Origin: Pseudomonadota bacterium
GTDB taxonomy: Bacteria; Pseudomonadota; Alphaproteobacteria; Caulobacterales; Aquidulcibacteraceae
Length of the DNA stretch: 9,299 nt
Assembly: GCA_023461135.1 (NCBI GenBank)
Contig: JAEWNX010000222.1
Span: 1-9,299, forward strand
Reading direction: 5' to 3'
A program made the position numbers and the translations under genes. Under the pieces are notes generated by a model. That model searched no databases. It was given only the letters and a program-made list of their open reading frames with translations, and had not been told where the DNA came from. This document shows positions 1-6,376 of this stretch, piece by piece (the first letter of the stretch is position 1; each line of letters opens with the position of its first letter).

Positions 1-566
1 GCCTTGCAGCGTTCGGCGCTGCGCTGATGTTGGCGCCGGCGGCCGAGGCGGGCGTCGATGAAGTCCATGTCGGCGTGATGGCGCACAACATTTGCGTCAT
101 CAATTGCGACAACGCGGACAAGGAAGACGGGCCCAACGTCGAGTTTCAAGTCTCGTTCGCCTCTCCTGCGTTTCTGGACTGGGCGTGGTCGCCGCAGCCG
201 TACTTGATGGCGTCGGTCAACACCGCAGGCAACACAAGCTTCGCAGGCGCGGGGCTCGAGTGGCGCTGGGACTTCGCGGAGCACTGGGCGCTCGAACCGG
301 GTTTCGGCCTCGTCGTGCACGACGGTGAAAGCGACAACCCGTTCGCCAACGGGACGGACGAAGCCGAGGCGTTTTCCAACGAGCACGTGCTTCTCGGCTC
401 CGATGTGCTTTTCCGCACGTCGCTCGGGCTCACCTACGATTTTGACGGCCCGTGGGAAGCCCAGCTTTTCTATGAGCATTTGAGCCACGGCCAAATCCTC
501 GCCACCGGCCGCAACCAGGGGCTCGACGAACTGGGTATCCGCTTCGGCTATCAATTCGGCGGCTGA
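1..566 (+). CDS. Acyloxyacyl hydrolase, PagL-like lipid A 3-O-deacylase family (5' truncated)
   Basis: This family consists of outer-membrane beta-barrel enzymes that remove ester-linked acyl chains from lipid A. The reading frame is open from base 3, so the start lies outside the window. The first visible residues (LAAFGAALMLAPAAEA) look like the end of a signal peptide with an A-x-A cleavage site. Numbering from the Met at base 27, family features are the early GVMAHN and KEDGPNVEF segments, the SPQPYLMASVNTAGNTSFAG block (55-74), VVHDG (96-100), and the C-terminal H151-L-S153 that matches the PagL catalytic H-x-S. N163-x-G and E168 follow, and E168 is a candidate for the third catalytic residue. 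The chain ends in an aromatic-rich strand (FGYQF), as outer-membrane barrels often do. Two cysteines (C23, C27) near the mature N-terminus might form a disulfide. The patatin gene starts 52 bases downstream on the same strand. Family assignment is fairly sure. The actual substrate is inferred. Confidence 0.8.
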   Translation, partial: LAAFGAALMLAPAAEAGVDEVHVGVMAHNICVINCDNADKEDGPNVEFQVSFASPAFLDWAWSPQPYLMASVNTAGNTSFAGAGLEWRWDFAEHWALEPGFGLVVHDGESDNPFANGTDEAEAFSNEHVLLGSDVLFRTSLGLTYDFDGPWEAQLFYEHLSHGQILATGRNQGLDELGIRFGYQFGG

Positions 567-618
567 TCGGTTCCTTCGCCCGCCGAAGACGCTACACTGG
601 CCTTCGGGAGGGGACCCC

Positions 619-1863
619 ATGACGCGCCGGTTCAAGGAATTCTTCGCGGATAAGAGCCGCAAACGGCGCATCCTGGCGCTGGATGGCGGGGGTGTTCGCG
701 GTCTGCTTTCGCTTGGCGTGCTAGCGCAGGTGGAGGAAGAGCTGCGGCGCCGGAGCGGAGACCGTGATTATCGCCTCAGCCAATACTTCGATCTGATCGG
801 CGGCACCTCCACCGGCTCGATCATCGCCACGGCGTTGGCGTTCGGCTGGGAAGTGTCCGAGGTCTGGGCCACATACCGGCGTTTGATGCCGCGCGTGTTC
901 GGCAGAACCATCGGCAGCGGCATTCTGAAGCCGCTATACGCGGAAAAGCCCCTCGCGCGCGCGCTGCGCAAATTCTACGACAGCGAAACGCTGGAATCGG
1001 CCAATCTTGAGACGGGCCTCGCCATCTTCGCAAAGCGCGCCAACAGCGGCAGCGCCTGGTCGTTCTGCAACAATCCGGGCTGGAATTTTTACGACACGCT
1101 GAAGCCCGACGATGAGTTCGCGCCAAATCACACCTTCCTGCTGCGCAGCCTGGTGCAGGCGAGCGCGGCCGCGCCGCATTATTTCCGCGGCGTGCCGATG
1201 ACGATCAAGACGGCCGATCCCAAACAACGCAAGGAAGCGGGCGGCTATTTCGTCGACGGCGGCGTGTGCGGCTACAACAACCCGGCGCTCGAAATGCTAA
1301 CGATGGTGCGCGATCCTGCCTACGGTTTCGAGTGGCCGCTGGGCGCCGACAACATCTACTTGCTTTCGATCGGCACCGGTTTTGCGCGCGAGCCGCAAGC
1401 GCCGCGCGGCCCGTACGTGATGCAGACGGTGGGCGCGCTGCGCACCATGATCAGCGACGTGTCGTTGCAACAAATCGCTTACCTGCAGGCCATGTCGCAG
1501 GTCGACATGCCCTGGTACATCAACATCGAGAAGCGCCATCAGGAAGGCAAAGCGTATCTCGTGCAGGCGCCGAACCTGCGCTACCAGCGCGTCGATGTGC
1601 GGATACGGTCGGACGTTGACCACGATGGCCAATTGCTGCCCGATACGGCTGAGGCGCTGCGCGGCAAACCGCTGTCGGACCTCGAATGCGTTGAGGCGCT
1701 GAAGATCGCCAACATCACAGACGCCAACGCGGAAATCCTGACCGATCTCGGCAAGCGGGCCGGCGATCGCATGCTGCAACTCGCGCCGCCGCCGGCCGAA
1801 TTCAACCCCACGCCCTGGACGCGCCAAGGAAAGCTGGGGCCGGGCAAGCGGCGCAACCCGTGA
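619..1863 (+). CDS. Patatin-like phospholipase family protein
   Basis: This is a predicted acyl hydrolase using a Ser-Asp catalytic dyad on phospholipid or other lipid esters. All patatin signatures are visible in its 414 residues: the oxyanion-hole loop D22-GGGVRG (23-28), the nucleophile elbow G62-T-S64-T-G66, the conserved ASAAAPHYF block (181-189) and the catalytic DGG at 213-215, followed by the NNPALE helix start. A conserved LLSIGTG segment follows. There is no signal peptide or membrane segment, so a cytosolic or membrane-peripheral location is likely. The C-terminal part (about 260-414) is not assigned. The start is supported by a strong ribosome site GGGAGGGGA (606-614) just before the ATG. 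A GCTACACT -10-like sequence sits at 591-598 but has no good -35. It lies between a lipid A deacylase-like gene and purA. Patatins also serve as defence effectors (CBASS CapV) or secreted toxins (ExoU), but no partner genes for either are present, so I favour lipid metabolism. Confidence 0.9.
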   Translation: MTRRFKEFFADKSRKRRILALDGGGVRGLLSLGVLAQVEEELRRRSGDRDYRLSQYFDLIGGTSTGSIIATALAFGWEVSEVWATYRRLMPRVFGRTIGSGILKPLYAEKPLARALRKFYDSETLESANLETGLAIFAKRANSGSAWSFCNNPGWNFYDTLKPDDEFAPNHTFLLRSLVQASAAAPHYFRGVPMTIKTADPKQRKEAGGYFVDGGVCGYNNPALEMLTMVRDPAYGFEWPLGADNIYLLSIGTGFAREPQAPRGPYVMQTVGALRTMISDVSLQQIAYLQAMSQVDMPWYINIEKRHQEGKAYLVQAPNLRYQRVDVRIRSDVDHDGQLLPDTAEALRGKPLSDLECVEALKIANITDANAEILTDLGKRAGDRMLQLAPPPAEFNPTPWTRQGKLGPGKRRNP

Positions 1864-1935
1864 CCAGCCGATTCGCACCGGCGCTCCCTTGACGCGCCGC
1901 AGCGAACGGGAGACCTGAGGCGCCAAGGAGCGGAC

Positions 1936-3225
1936 ATGTCAGGCGTGGTGGTCGTCGGCGCCCAATGGGGTGACGAGGGCAAAGGCAAGATCGTCGATTG
2001 GCTGGCGCACCGCGCCGACGTCGTGGTGCGCTTTCAAGGCGGGCACAATGCCGGCCACACGCTCGTCGTCGGCAACACGACGTACAAGCTCGCGCTGCTG
2101 CCGTCGGGCGTCGTGCAGGGCAAGCTCTCGATCATCGGCAACGGCGTCGTCGTCGATCCTTGGGCGCTGACTGAAGAAATCGCCAAGATCGAAGCGCAAG
2201 GCGTGAAGATCACGCCGGACAAGCTAGTGCTGTCCGACCAGGCCTGCCTCATTCTGCCATTTCACCGCGATCTCGACGCGGCGCGGGAGGCGCAAGCGGG
2301 CGCAGCCTCGATCGGCACGACGATGCGTGGCATCGGCCCTGCGTATGAGGACAAGGTGGGCCGCCGCGCATTGCGGGTCGCCGATCTCGCCGACACCGAG
2401 TCGGTTGCATGGAAGATTGAGCGCCTCACCGCGCACCACAACGCCCTGCGCAAGGGTCTGGGACTTGCTGAGATCGATGTCGCGGCGCTGAAGACGCTAC
2501 TGCGCGAGATTGCGCCCAAAGTGCTTCCTTTTGCGCAGCCGGCGTGGCGGGTGCTCGACGCGGCGTTCCAAGATTCCAGGCGGGTCTTGTTCGAAGGCGC
2601 TCAAGGCGTGCTGCTCGACGTTGATCACGGCACCTATCCCTTCGTCACGTCGTCAAATGTCGTGGCGGGGCAGGCGGCCGCGGGATCGGGCGCGGGGCCG
2701 CGCAAAATCACCTACGTACTGGGACTCGTGAAGGCGTACACGACGCGCGTCGGCGCGGGGCCGTTCCCGACGGAATTGAACGACGCGATCGGTAAAAGGC
2801 TCGGCGAAGTCGGGCATGAGTTCGGCACCAACACCGGCCGGGCGCGCCGCTGCGGCTGGTTCGATGCGGTTCTGGTGCGCCAGAGCGTGACGCTCTCCGG
2901 CGCCGACGGCATCGCACTGACGAAGCTCGACGTACTCGACGGCTTCGACGAAGTGAAAATATGCACGGGCTACAAGCTTGGCGGCGAAACGATCGATTAC
3001 CTTCCGGCCGGCGTGAAGGATCAGGCGCAGGTGCAGCCGATCTACGAAACGCTCGCTGGTTGGAAGGAAGTCACGCGCGGCGTTCGCTCGTCGAAGGATT
3101 TGCCGGCGAATGCAATCAAGTACATTCGCCGCATCGAGGAGCTGATCGGCTGCCCCGCCGCCCTCGTCTCCACCAGTCCCGAGCGCGAAGACGTCATCTT
3201 GATGCGCGATCCGTTCAAGGCGTGA
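1936..3225 (+). CDS. purA: Adenylosuccinate synthetase
   Basis: PurA catalyses the GTP-dependent joining of IMP and aspartate to adenylosuccinate, the first committed step from IMP to AMP, in the cytosol. At 429 residues it is close to the usual bacterial length (about 430). The N-terminal [11 protein letters not shown] (8-18) carries catalytic Asp13, and QGGHNAGHT (34-42) carries catalytic His41, the same numbering as in E. coli. The IMP site includes [21 protein letters not shown] (127-147), EGAQG (220-224) and TSSN (238-241). The switch loop region [12 protein letters not shown] (297-308) contains the conserved R303. The guanine-binding segments are TKLD (329-332) and STSPER (412-417). The ATG is preceded by AAGGAG (1925-1930) with 5-base spacing. 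A TTGACGC -35-like sequence lies at 1889-1895, but I see no matching -10, so it may be transcribed with the patatin gene. No truncation or missing key residue. Confidence 0.98.
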   Translation: MSGVVVVGAQWGDEGKGKIVDWLAHRADVVVRFQGGHNAGHTLVVGNTTYKLALLPSGVVQGKLSIIGNGVVVDPWALTEEIAKIEAQGVKITPDKLVLSDQACLILPFHRDLDAAREAQAGAASIGTTMRGIGPAYEDKVGRRALRVADLADTESVAWKIERLTAHHNALRKGLGLAEIDVAALKTLLREIAPKVLPFAQPAWRVLDAAFQDSRRVLFEGAQGVLLDVDHGTYPFVTSSNVVAGQAAAGSGAGPRKITYVLGLVKAYTTRVGAGPFPTELNDAIGKRLGEVGHEFGTNTGRARRCGWFDAVLVRQSVTLSGADGIALTKLDVLDGFDEVKICTGYKLGGETIDYLPAGVKDQAQVQPIYETLAGWKEVTRGVRSSKDLPANAIKYIRRIEELIGCPAALVSTSPEREDVILMRDPFKA

Positions 3226-3226
3226 A

Positions 3227-3251
3227 GCCGCAAGCGCCGCCGCGGCGCGGC
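3227..3251 (+). terminator. GC-rich hairpin just after purA, possible terminator
   Basis: The sequence holds a six-base-pair stem GCGCCG (3234-3239) / CGGCGC (3243-3248) with a 3-base loop, and an outer GCC (3227-3229) / GGC (3249-3251) pairing across a 4-base bulge. It begins 2 bases after the purA stop. No run of T follows, so it is not a classical intrinsic terminator. It could aid Rho-dependent ending or mRNA stability, or it could be a chance hairpin in GC-rich DNA. Confidence 0.25.
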
Positions 3252-3293
3252 CTCATGCCCGAAATATTCGCTGTGCGATGATACGCACCGGCG

Positions 3294-3322
3294 TTGGCCA
3301 GCGCGCCTAAAACGGCTAGATT
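3294..3322 (+). promoter_or_regulatory. Candidate housekeeping-sigma promoter for the first Yip1 gene
   Basis: TTGGCC (3294-3299) and TAGATT (3317-3322) are separated by 17 bases. Read as a Caulobacter-type promoter, GCTAGATT at 3315-3322 matches the known GCTANAWC -10 at 7 of 8 positions. The spacing to the -35 also fits the 10-14 bases known for that class. Transcription would start about 10 bases before the ATG at 3340, giving a very short leader that just includes the ribosome site GGGAGA (3329-3334). Confidence 0.4.
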
Positions 3323-3339
3323 CGGTGCGGGAGAAGTGA

Positions 3340-3984
3340 ATGTCCGCCGAGCACGAGAACGAGAGCCAGAGCGCGCCGCGCCGCTTTTCCGTGGAGGAGG
3401 CCCGCGCGCGGGCGCAGCAGGCGTTCCGCAAATCCGAGTTCATCCTCTCGCGCGCCTACGGGCTCATGCGCGAGCCGAAGAAGGAATGGGAGCAGATCAA
3501 GGCGGAAGAGGCGACGATCCCGAACATCCTGATCGGATATGTCGCGCCGCTCGCGGCGATTCCTATCGTCTGCGACCTGATCGGCCAGTCCTTTTTCAAC
3601 AACGCCCTGCAGGTCGACTTCGGACAAGCGCTGATCCGGGCGGTGATCACATGGATTATTTCGATCGGGATCGTCTTCTTCCTTGCCATCGTCGTCAATG
3701 TCGCCGCGGAGAGCTTCGAGGCTGACAAGAACGATCTCGCCGCGCAAAAAATCGCCGCCTACGCCTACACGCCGGCGTTCCTGGCGGGCGTATTTTTATT
3801 GTGGCCGCCGCTGGGATGGCTGCCCCTGGTAGCGCTCGCGTGGGGCGTCTTTCTTATGTATCGCGGGCTGCCCGTCCTGATGCGGGCGCCCGAAGAGACG
3901 GCGCTCGGCTATGCTGCGACCGTAACGATTGCGGCGATGATCGGCACAGTCGTGCTCTTGGCGATCGGCGCGACCGTCTCCTGA
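3340..3984 (+). CDS. Yip1-family integral membrane protein (first of two tandem paralogs)
   Basis: A 214-residue inner-membrane protein of the Yip1 domain type. Its bacterial function is not known. A charged cytosolic N-terminus (1-58) contains a helical stretch and the family-like signature LMREPKKEWEQIKAEE (42-57). About five hydrophobic segments follow, roughly at 62-82, 97-122, 138-155, 158-176 and 188-212, with the conserved loop YRGLPVLMRAPEE (174-186) before the last one. The start has a clear ribosome site GGGAGA 5 bases upstream and a candidate promoter just before it. The next gene, 64 bases downstream, encodes a protein aligning over the whole membrane region (PK-EWE-I, GY-PL, Y-GLP--M--PE), so the two arose by duplication. 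Prokaryotic Yip1 proteins are annotated only by domain, and membrane trafficking, as for eukaryotic Yip1, should not be assumed. Expression together with its neighbour is plausible but unproven. Confidence 0.85.
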   Translation: MSAEHENESQSAPRRFSVEEARARAQQAFRKSEFILSRAYGLMREPKKEWEQIKAEEATIPNILIGYVAPLAAIPIVCDLIGQSFFNNALQVDFGQALIRAVITWIISIGIVFFLAIVVNVAAESFEADKNDLAAQKIAAYAYTPAFLAGVFLLWPPLGWLPLVALAWGVFLMYRGLPVLMRAPEETALGYAATVTIAAMIGTVVLLAIGATVS

Positions 3985-3991
3985 ATTCGAG

Positions 3992-4019
3992 TGGACAGGC
4001 GCCGGCGCGCGCCTAGCAT
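3992..4019 (+). promoter_or_regulatory. Candidate promoter for the second Yip1 gene, with a palindromic spacer
   Basis: TGGACA (3992-3997) is one mismatch from TTGACA and is followed after 16 bases by TAGCAT (4014-4019), a 4-of-6 -10 match. The DNA between them contains a perfect inverted repeat AGGCGC (3997-4002) / GCGCCT (4009-4014) with a 6-base loop. The same repeat could alternatively act as a hairpin at the end of the upstream transcript, since it lies only 13 bases after that stop codon. No T run follows it. Confidence 0.28.
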
Positions 4020-4048
4020 TCGCCGAGTCGAACGCAGGGGAGAGCGTC

Positions 4049-5182
4049 ATGACCATCGACCCCGCCAACGCCGGCGAGCCAAGTCTAGTCGAACGCGCGA
4101 AGAATATTCTTCTGCAGCCGAAAACGGAATGGGAGCGGATCGCGGCGGAAACAACGCCGATCTCGACGCTCGTCACTGGCTATTTGCTGCCGCTGGTAGC
4201 GGCCGTTGTCGTCGCCGCCGTTCTTGGCGGCCTGCTGATGACCGGTTTTTTCTTCGGCGGCGGCATCCTTGTGCCGATGCTTGTTGGCACGGTCGCCCAA
4301 ATCGTCATCGGCATCGCCTCGATCCTGCTCTGGGGCATCGTCATCAACGCGTTGGCGCCCTCCTTCGGTTCGGAGAAGAACCAGGACAACGCATTGCGGC
4401 TTGCCATTTACGCGTCGACCGCCGTCCTCGTCGCCGGGCTGTCGCTGCTTCTGCCGGTGCTCGCGTTTCTCGTGCTCATCGCCGGGCTGATCTACTCAGC
4501 CATGCTGCTATACCACGGCCTTCCTGGCATGATGCACACGCCAGAGGACAAGCGCGTGCCGTACGTTCTGACCGTTGTCGGCATCGCGATCGTCGCCAGC
4601 ATCTTGATGTCCATGATCTACAGCACCTTGATGCTCAACGTGCGGACGGGCCCGTCCTACACGTTCGGCCAGAATGTGGGCGCCGAGGCGCCGGCCCAAG
4701 GCGCCCCCGAACTCACCGAGTTGCAGCGCCAAGCGCTGCAGAACGGCGCCGGGACAACCGTTGATCACGCCCGCGTCCAAGAACAGCTTCCGCCCTCGTT
4801 GCCCGGCGGCTTCGCGCTCGCATCGTCATCGAGCAAGACGGAGGCGGAGGTCGCGCAAGCTCAAGGCGTTTACCGCAGCGGGGACGCCGAACTGCGGCTT
4901 ACGGTAATGCAGACAGGCGAGATCGGCGCGCTCACTACGTTGGCCGCAGGCATGACCATGCACGAGACCGGCCCGGGCAGAGATGGTTATGCGCGCACGC
5001 AGGCGATCGACGGGCGCATCTACTCCGAGGAGGTCAATAACGCGGGCGGTAGCGCCAGTTACAGTGTCGTCGGGCGCGGCGTTGCCGTGAGCGCCGAAGG
5101 AACGAACATCACACTCGATCAAGCGCGCGCAGCCGTGGAGACAATCGGCGTGCAAAGACTGGAACGCGAATTCGGCGCTTGA
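4049..5182 (+). CDS. Yip1-domain membrane protein with C-terminal soluble domain
   Basis: A 377-residue protein whose N-terminal half is a paralog of the preceding Yip1 protein: the cytosolic LLQPKTEWERIAAE (21-34), about five hydrophobic segments (42-66, 74-100, 116-133, 136-155, 172-195) and the loop YHGLPGMMHTPED (155-167). Unlike its neighbour it continues for about 180 residues after the last segment. This part has a Pro/Ala-rich linker with a Gln-rich helix (200-245), then a compact region (248-377) starting LPPSLPGGF, with GVYRSGDAELRLTV (273-286) and ending in DQARAAVETIGVQRLE (357-372). With five segments and a cytosolic N-terminus, this region would be periplasmic. I recognise the general style from alphaproteobacterial proteins of unknown function but cannot name the domain. 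The start is supported by GGGGAGAG (4037-4044). Function unknown, perhaps envelope related. Confidence 0.82.
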   Translation: MTIDPANAGEPSLVERAKNILLQPKTEWERIAAETTPISTLVTGYLLPLVAAVVVAAVLGGLLMTGFFFGGGILVPMLVGTVAQIVIGIASILLWGIVINALAPSFGSEKNQDNALRLAIYASTAVLVAGLSLLLPVLAFLVLIAGLIYSAMLLYHGLPGMMHTPEDKRVPYVLTVVGIAIVASILMSMIYSTLMLNVRTGPSYTFGQNVGAEAPAQGAPELTELQRQALQNGAGTTVDHARVQEQLPPSLPGGFALASSSSKTEAEVAQAQGVYRSGDAELRLTVMQTGEIGALTTLAAGMTMHETGPGRDGYARTQAIDGRIYSEEVNNAGGSASYSVVGRGVAVSAEGTNITLDQARAAVETIGVQRLEREFGA

Positions 5183-5216
5183 TTTCTGCAAAGTTAGCCA
5201 CGCGCCGCCGCAGCGT

Positions 5217-5224
5217 GCTAGATG
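5217..5224 (+). promoter_or_regulatory. GCTAGATG -10-like element before the phasin-like gene
   Basis: GCTAGATG matches 7 of 8 positions of the Caulobacter-type -10 consensus GCTANAWC and shares its first seven bases with the element before the first Yip1 gene. A clear -35 at the right distance is missing: the nearest, TTAGCC at 5194-5199, is too far by a few bases. If real, the transcript would have a leader of roughly 80 bases before the ATG at 5310. Confidence 0.22.
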
Positions 5225-5261
5225 GTGCTTGCGGCGATCGCAGCGCAAAAGGCGCACTCGA

Positions 5262-5305
5262 CTGATCGGCGCAACACTCGTCACAAAAATCTGGTGCGGG
5301 ATCAG
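5262..5305 (+). other. Inverted repeat in the leader of the phasin-like gene
   Basis: CTGATC (5262-5267) pairs with GATCAG (5300-5305), and CGCA (5270-5273) inside it pairs with TGCG (5295-5298). The right arm covers the only ribosome-site-like sequence (GCGGGA, 5297-5302) ahead of the ATG at 5310, so folding could limit initiation. The loop is 21 bases, making the structure only moderately stable, and it could be chance. Confidence 0.2.
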
Positions 5306-5309
5306 TGCA

Positions 5310-5645
5310 ATGGCCAATAGACGCAATAACGGCGGCAACGGTTCGCCGGACTCCGTTTCCTCCCTCGTTGACATGATGCAAACGCCGGCCGCCAACACCT
5401 TTCTGCTCAGCCAACGCTTCGCGCTGGAAGCGGCGAAGTTCTGGGCGCGCCGCATGCGCGCCTACGCCGATCAAATGGACGATTTGGCGCACTGCCGCTC
5501 AGCCGACGACATCGCCGGTGCGCAAACGCGGTTCCTGGAGCGCATGCGGGAAGACTACGTGGTGGAGAGCGAAGCAATCGGCGAATTGCTCTCGTCGGTG
5601 ACGCCGCCGGCCGCGACCGAGCGCCCGCGCCAAACCGAAGGCTAA
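5310..5645 (+). CDS. Phasin-like protein
   Basis: A small 111-residue protein predicted to be mostly amphipathic helix. Phasins coat polyhydroxyalkanoate granules or act as helical scaffold proteins. After a polar Asn/Gly-rich N-terminus (3-14), the core spans about 30-95 with the phasin-like pattern RFALEAAKFWARRMRAYADQ (36-55), then DLAHCRSADDIAGAQTRFLE (58-77) and a final helix with DYVVESEAIGELL (82-94). The short C-terminal tail is Pro/Glu rich. The match is by pattern only, and no granule synthase or depolymerase gene is nearby, so a PHA role is not shown. I prefer the ATG at 5310. The same frame extends upstream to a TTG at 5229 (138 residues), but those extra residues are basic and unlike the family. 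The ribosome site is weak. The stop overlaps the stop of the opposite-strand metallophosphoesterase gene. Confidence 0.75.
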   Translation: MANRRNNGGNGSPDSVSSLVDMMQTPAANTFLLSQRFALEAAKFWARRMRAYADQMDDLAHCRSADDIAGAQTRFLERMREDYVVESEAIGELLSSVTPPAATERPRQTEG

Positions 5646-6376
5646 ACCTCGAACAAGGTGAAGGGCCGGCCCGTCTCCGCCATCGTCACCATGTGCGCGC
5701 AATTATAGACGGGCACACCCTTGGGCGTGCGGCCGCGGTGCACGCCGCGGTGGGCGTGGCCGTGCACGACCGCGCGCACGTTCTCGAAGCGGTCTATCGT
5801 TTCGGCAAGTCGTCCGTTGCCGAGAAACGGCATGATCTCCGCCGGTTCGCCGATCAGCGTGTCGGGCACCGGCGCATAGTGCAGCACGGCGACGGCGCGC
5901 TCGGTGCGCAGCATGCGAAGGCTCGTTTCGAGCTTCATGATCTCTTCCATGCTGGCGTGCACGAACTCCTTCACCGCCTTTTCGCCGAACGACGACAGCA
6001 TGTAGCGCCCGAAGCCGCCCATCGCGCCCATGCAGCCGGCAAAGCCGACGCCGCGGATTTCAAATGACTCGCCGCCGTCCAGCACGCGAGCCCCGGCTTG
6101 CGTCAAATACTCCTTGATGGTCTCCGGCTGTCCGCATTCGTGATCGTGGTTGCCGAGAACGGCGACGACGGGGATGCGGGCGGCGCACACGTCTTCGGCC
6201 AGCAATTCGGCCTCATGCGTCTTGCCATAATTGGTGAGATCGCCGCACAGCACCAGCACGTCGGCGATGCCGCTGATGTCCCCGAACAGATCACGATAGC
6301 CGCCCTTGCGGTTCTCCTGTACGTGCAGGTCTCCGATGGCCGCAACGCGCAGCGGACGATCAGTGGACAGGGTCAT
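5642..6376 (-). CDS. Calcineurin-like metallophosphoesterase
   Basis: A 244-residue, probably cytosolic two-metal phosphoesterase. All five metal-binding blocks are present: GDLH (D16, H18), GDLTNYG (D46, N49), GNHDHE (N76, H77), HYAP (H166) and HGHAHRG (H205, H207). No signal peptide or membrane segment is seen. The substrate cannot be told from sequence, since the superfamily covers phosphodiesterases for nucleotides and cyclic nucleotides, protein phosphatases and nucleases. The Gly/Met-rich insert FAGCMGAMGGFGRY (112-125) lies where substrate-specifying loops occur in the family. The ATG lies inside the 3' end of the upstream nucleotidyltransferase gene, with a 17-base overlap, and a GAAG ribosome-site-like sequence lies within that gene. 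This strongly suggests translational coupling and shared work. The gene ends by overlapping 4 bases (CTAA) with the convergent phasin-like gene. Domain call sure, role unknown. Confidence 0.92.
   Translation of the reverse strand: MTLSTDRPLRVAAIGDLHVQENRKGGYRDLFGDISGIADVLVLCGDLTNYGKTHEAELLAEDVCAARIPVVAVLGNHDHECGQPETIKEYLTQAGARVLDGGESFEIRGVGFAGCMGAMGGFGRYMLSSFGEKAVKEFVHASMEEIMKLETSLRMLRTERAVAVLHYAPVPDTLIGEPAEIMPFLGNGRLAETIDRFENVRAVVHGHAHRGVHRGRTPKGVPVYNCAHMVTMAETGRPFTLFEV

Noticed and set aside
1879..1899. Hairpin CGGCGC/GCGCCG between patatin and purA as a terminator
   Set aside because: Six-base stem with a 9-base loop and no T run, so weak and expected by chance at this GC content.
1889..1917. 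Promoter for purA built on TTGACGC
   Set aside because: The -35 match is excellent, but no acceptable -10 lies at either the 10-14 or the 16-18 base distance, so it was not listed as a promoter.
1297..1926. 209-residue open frame antisense to the patatin gene
   Set aside because: Arg/Ala/Gly-rich shadow of a high-GC gene, with no recognisable domain. The sense gene has full patatin motifs.
5234..5241. GCGATCGC palindrome (same as the cyanobacterial HIP1 repeat)
   Set aside because: Noted as a single isolated copy, and the host is not cyanobacterial, so it is a chance palindrome.
5663..5672. GGGCCGGCCC palindrome near the end of the metallophosphoesterase gene as a terminator
   Set aside because: Lies within coding sequence, is a simple GC palindrome and has no T run.
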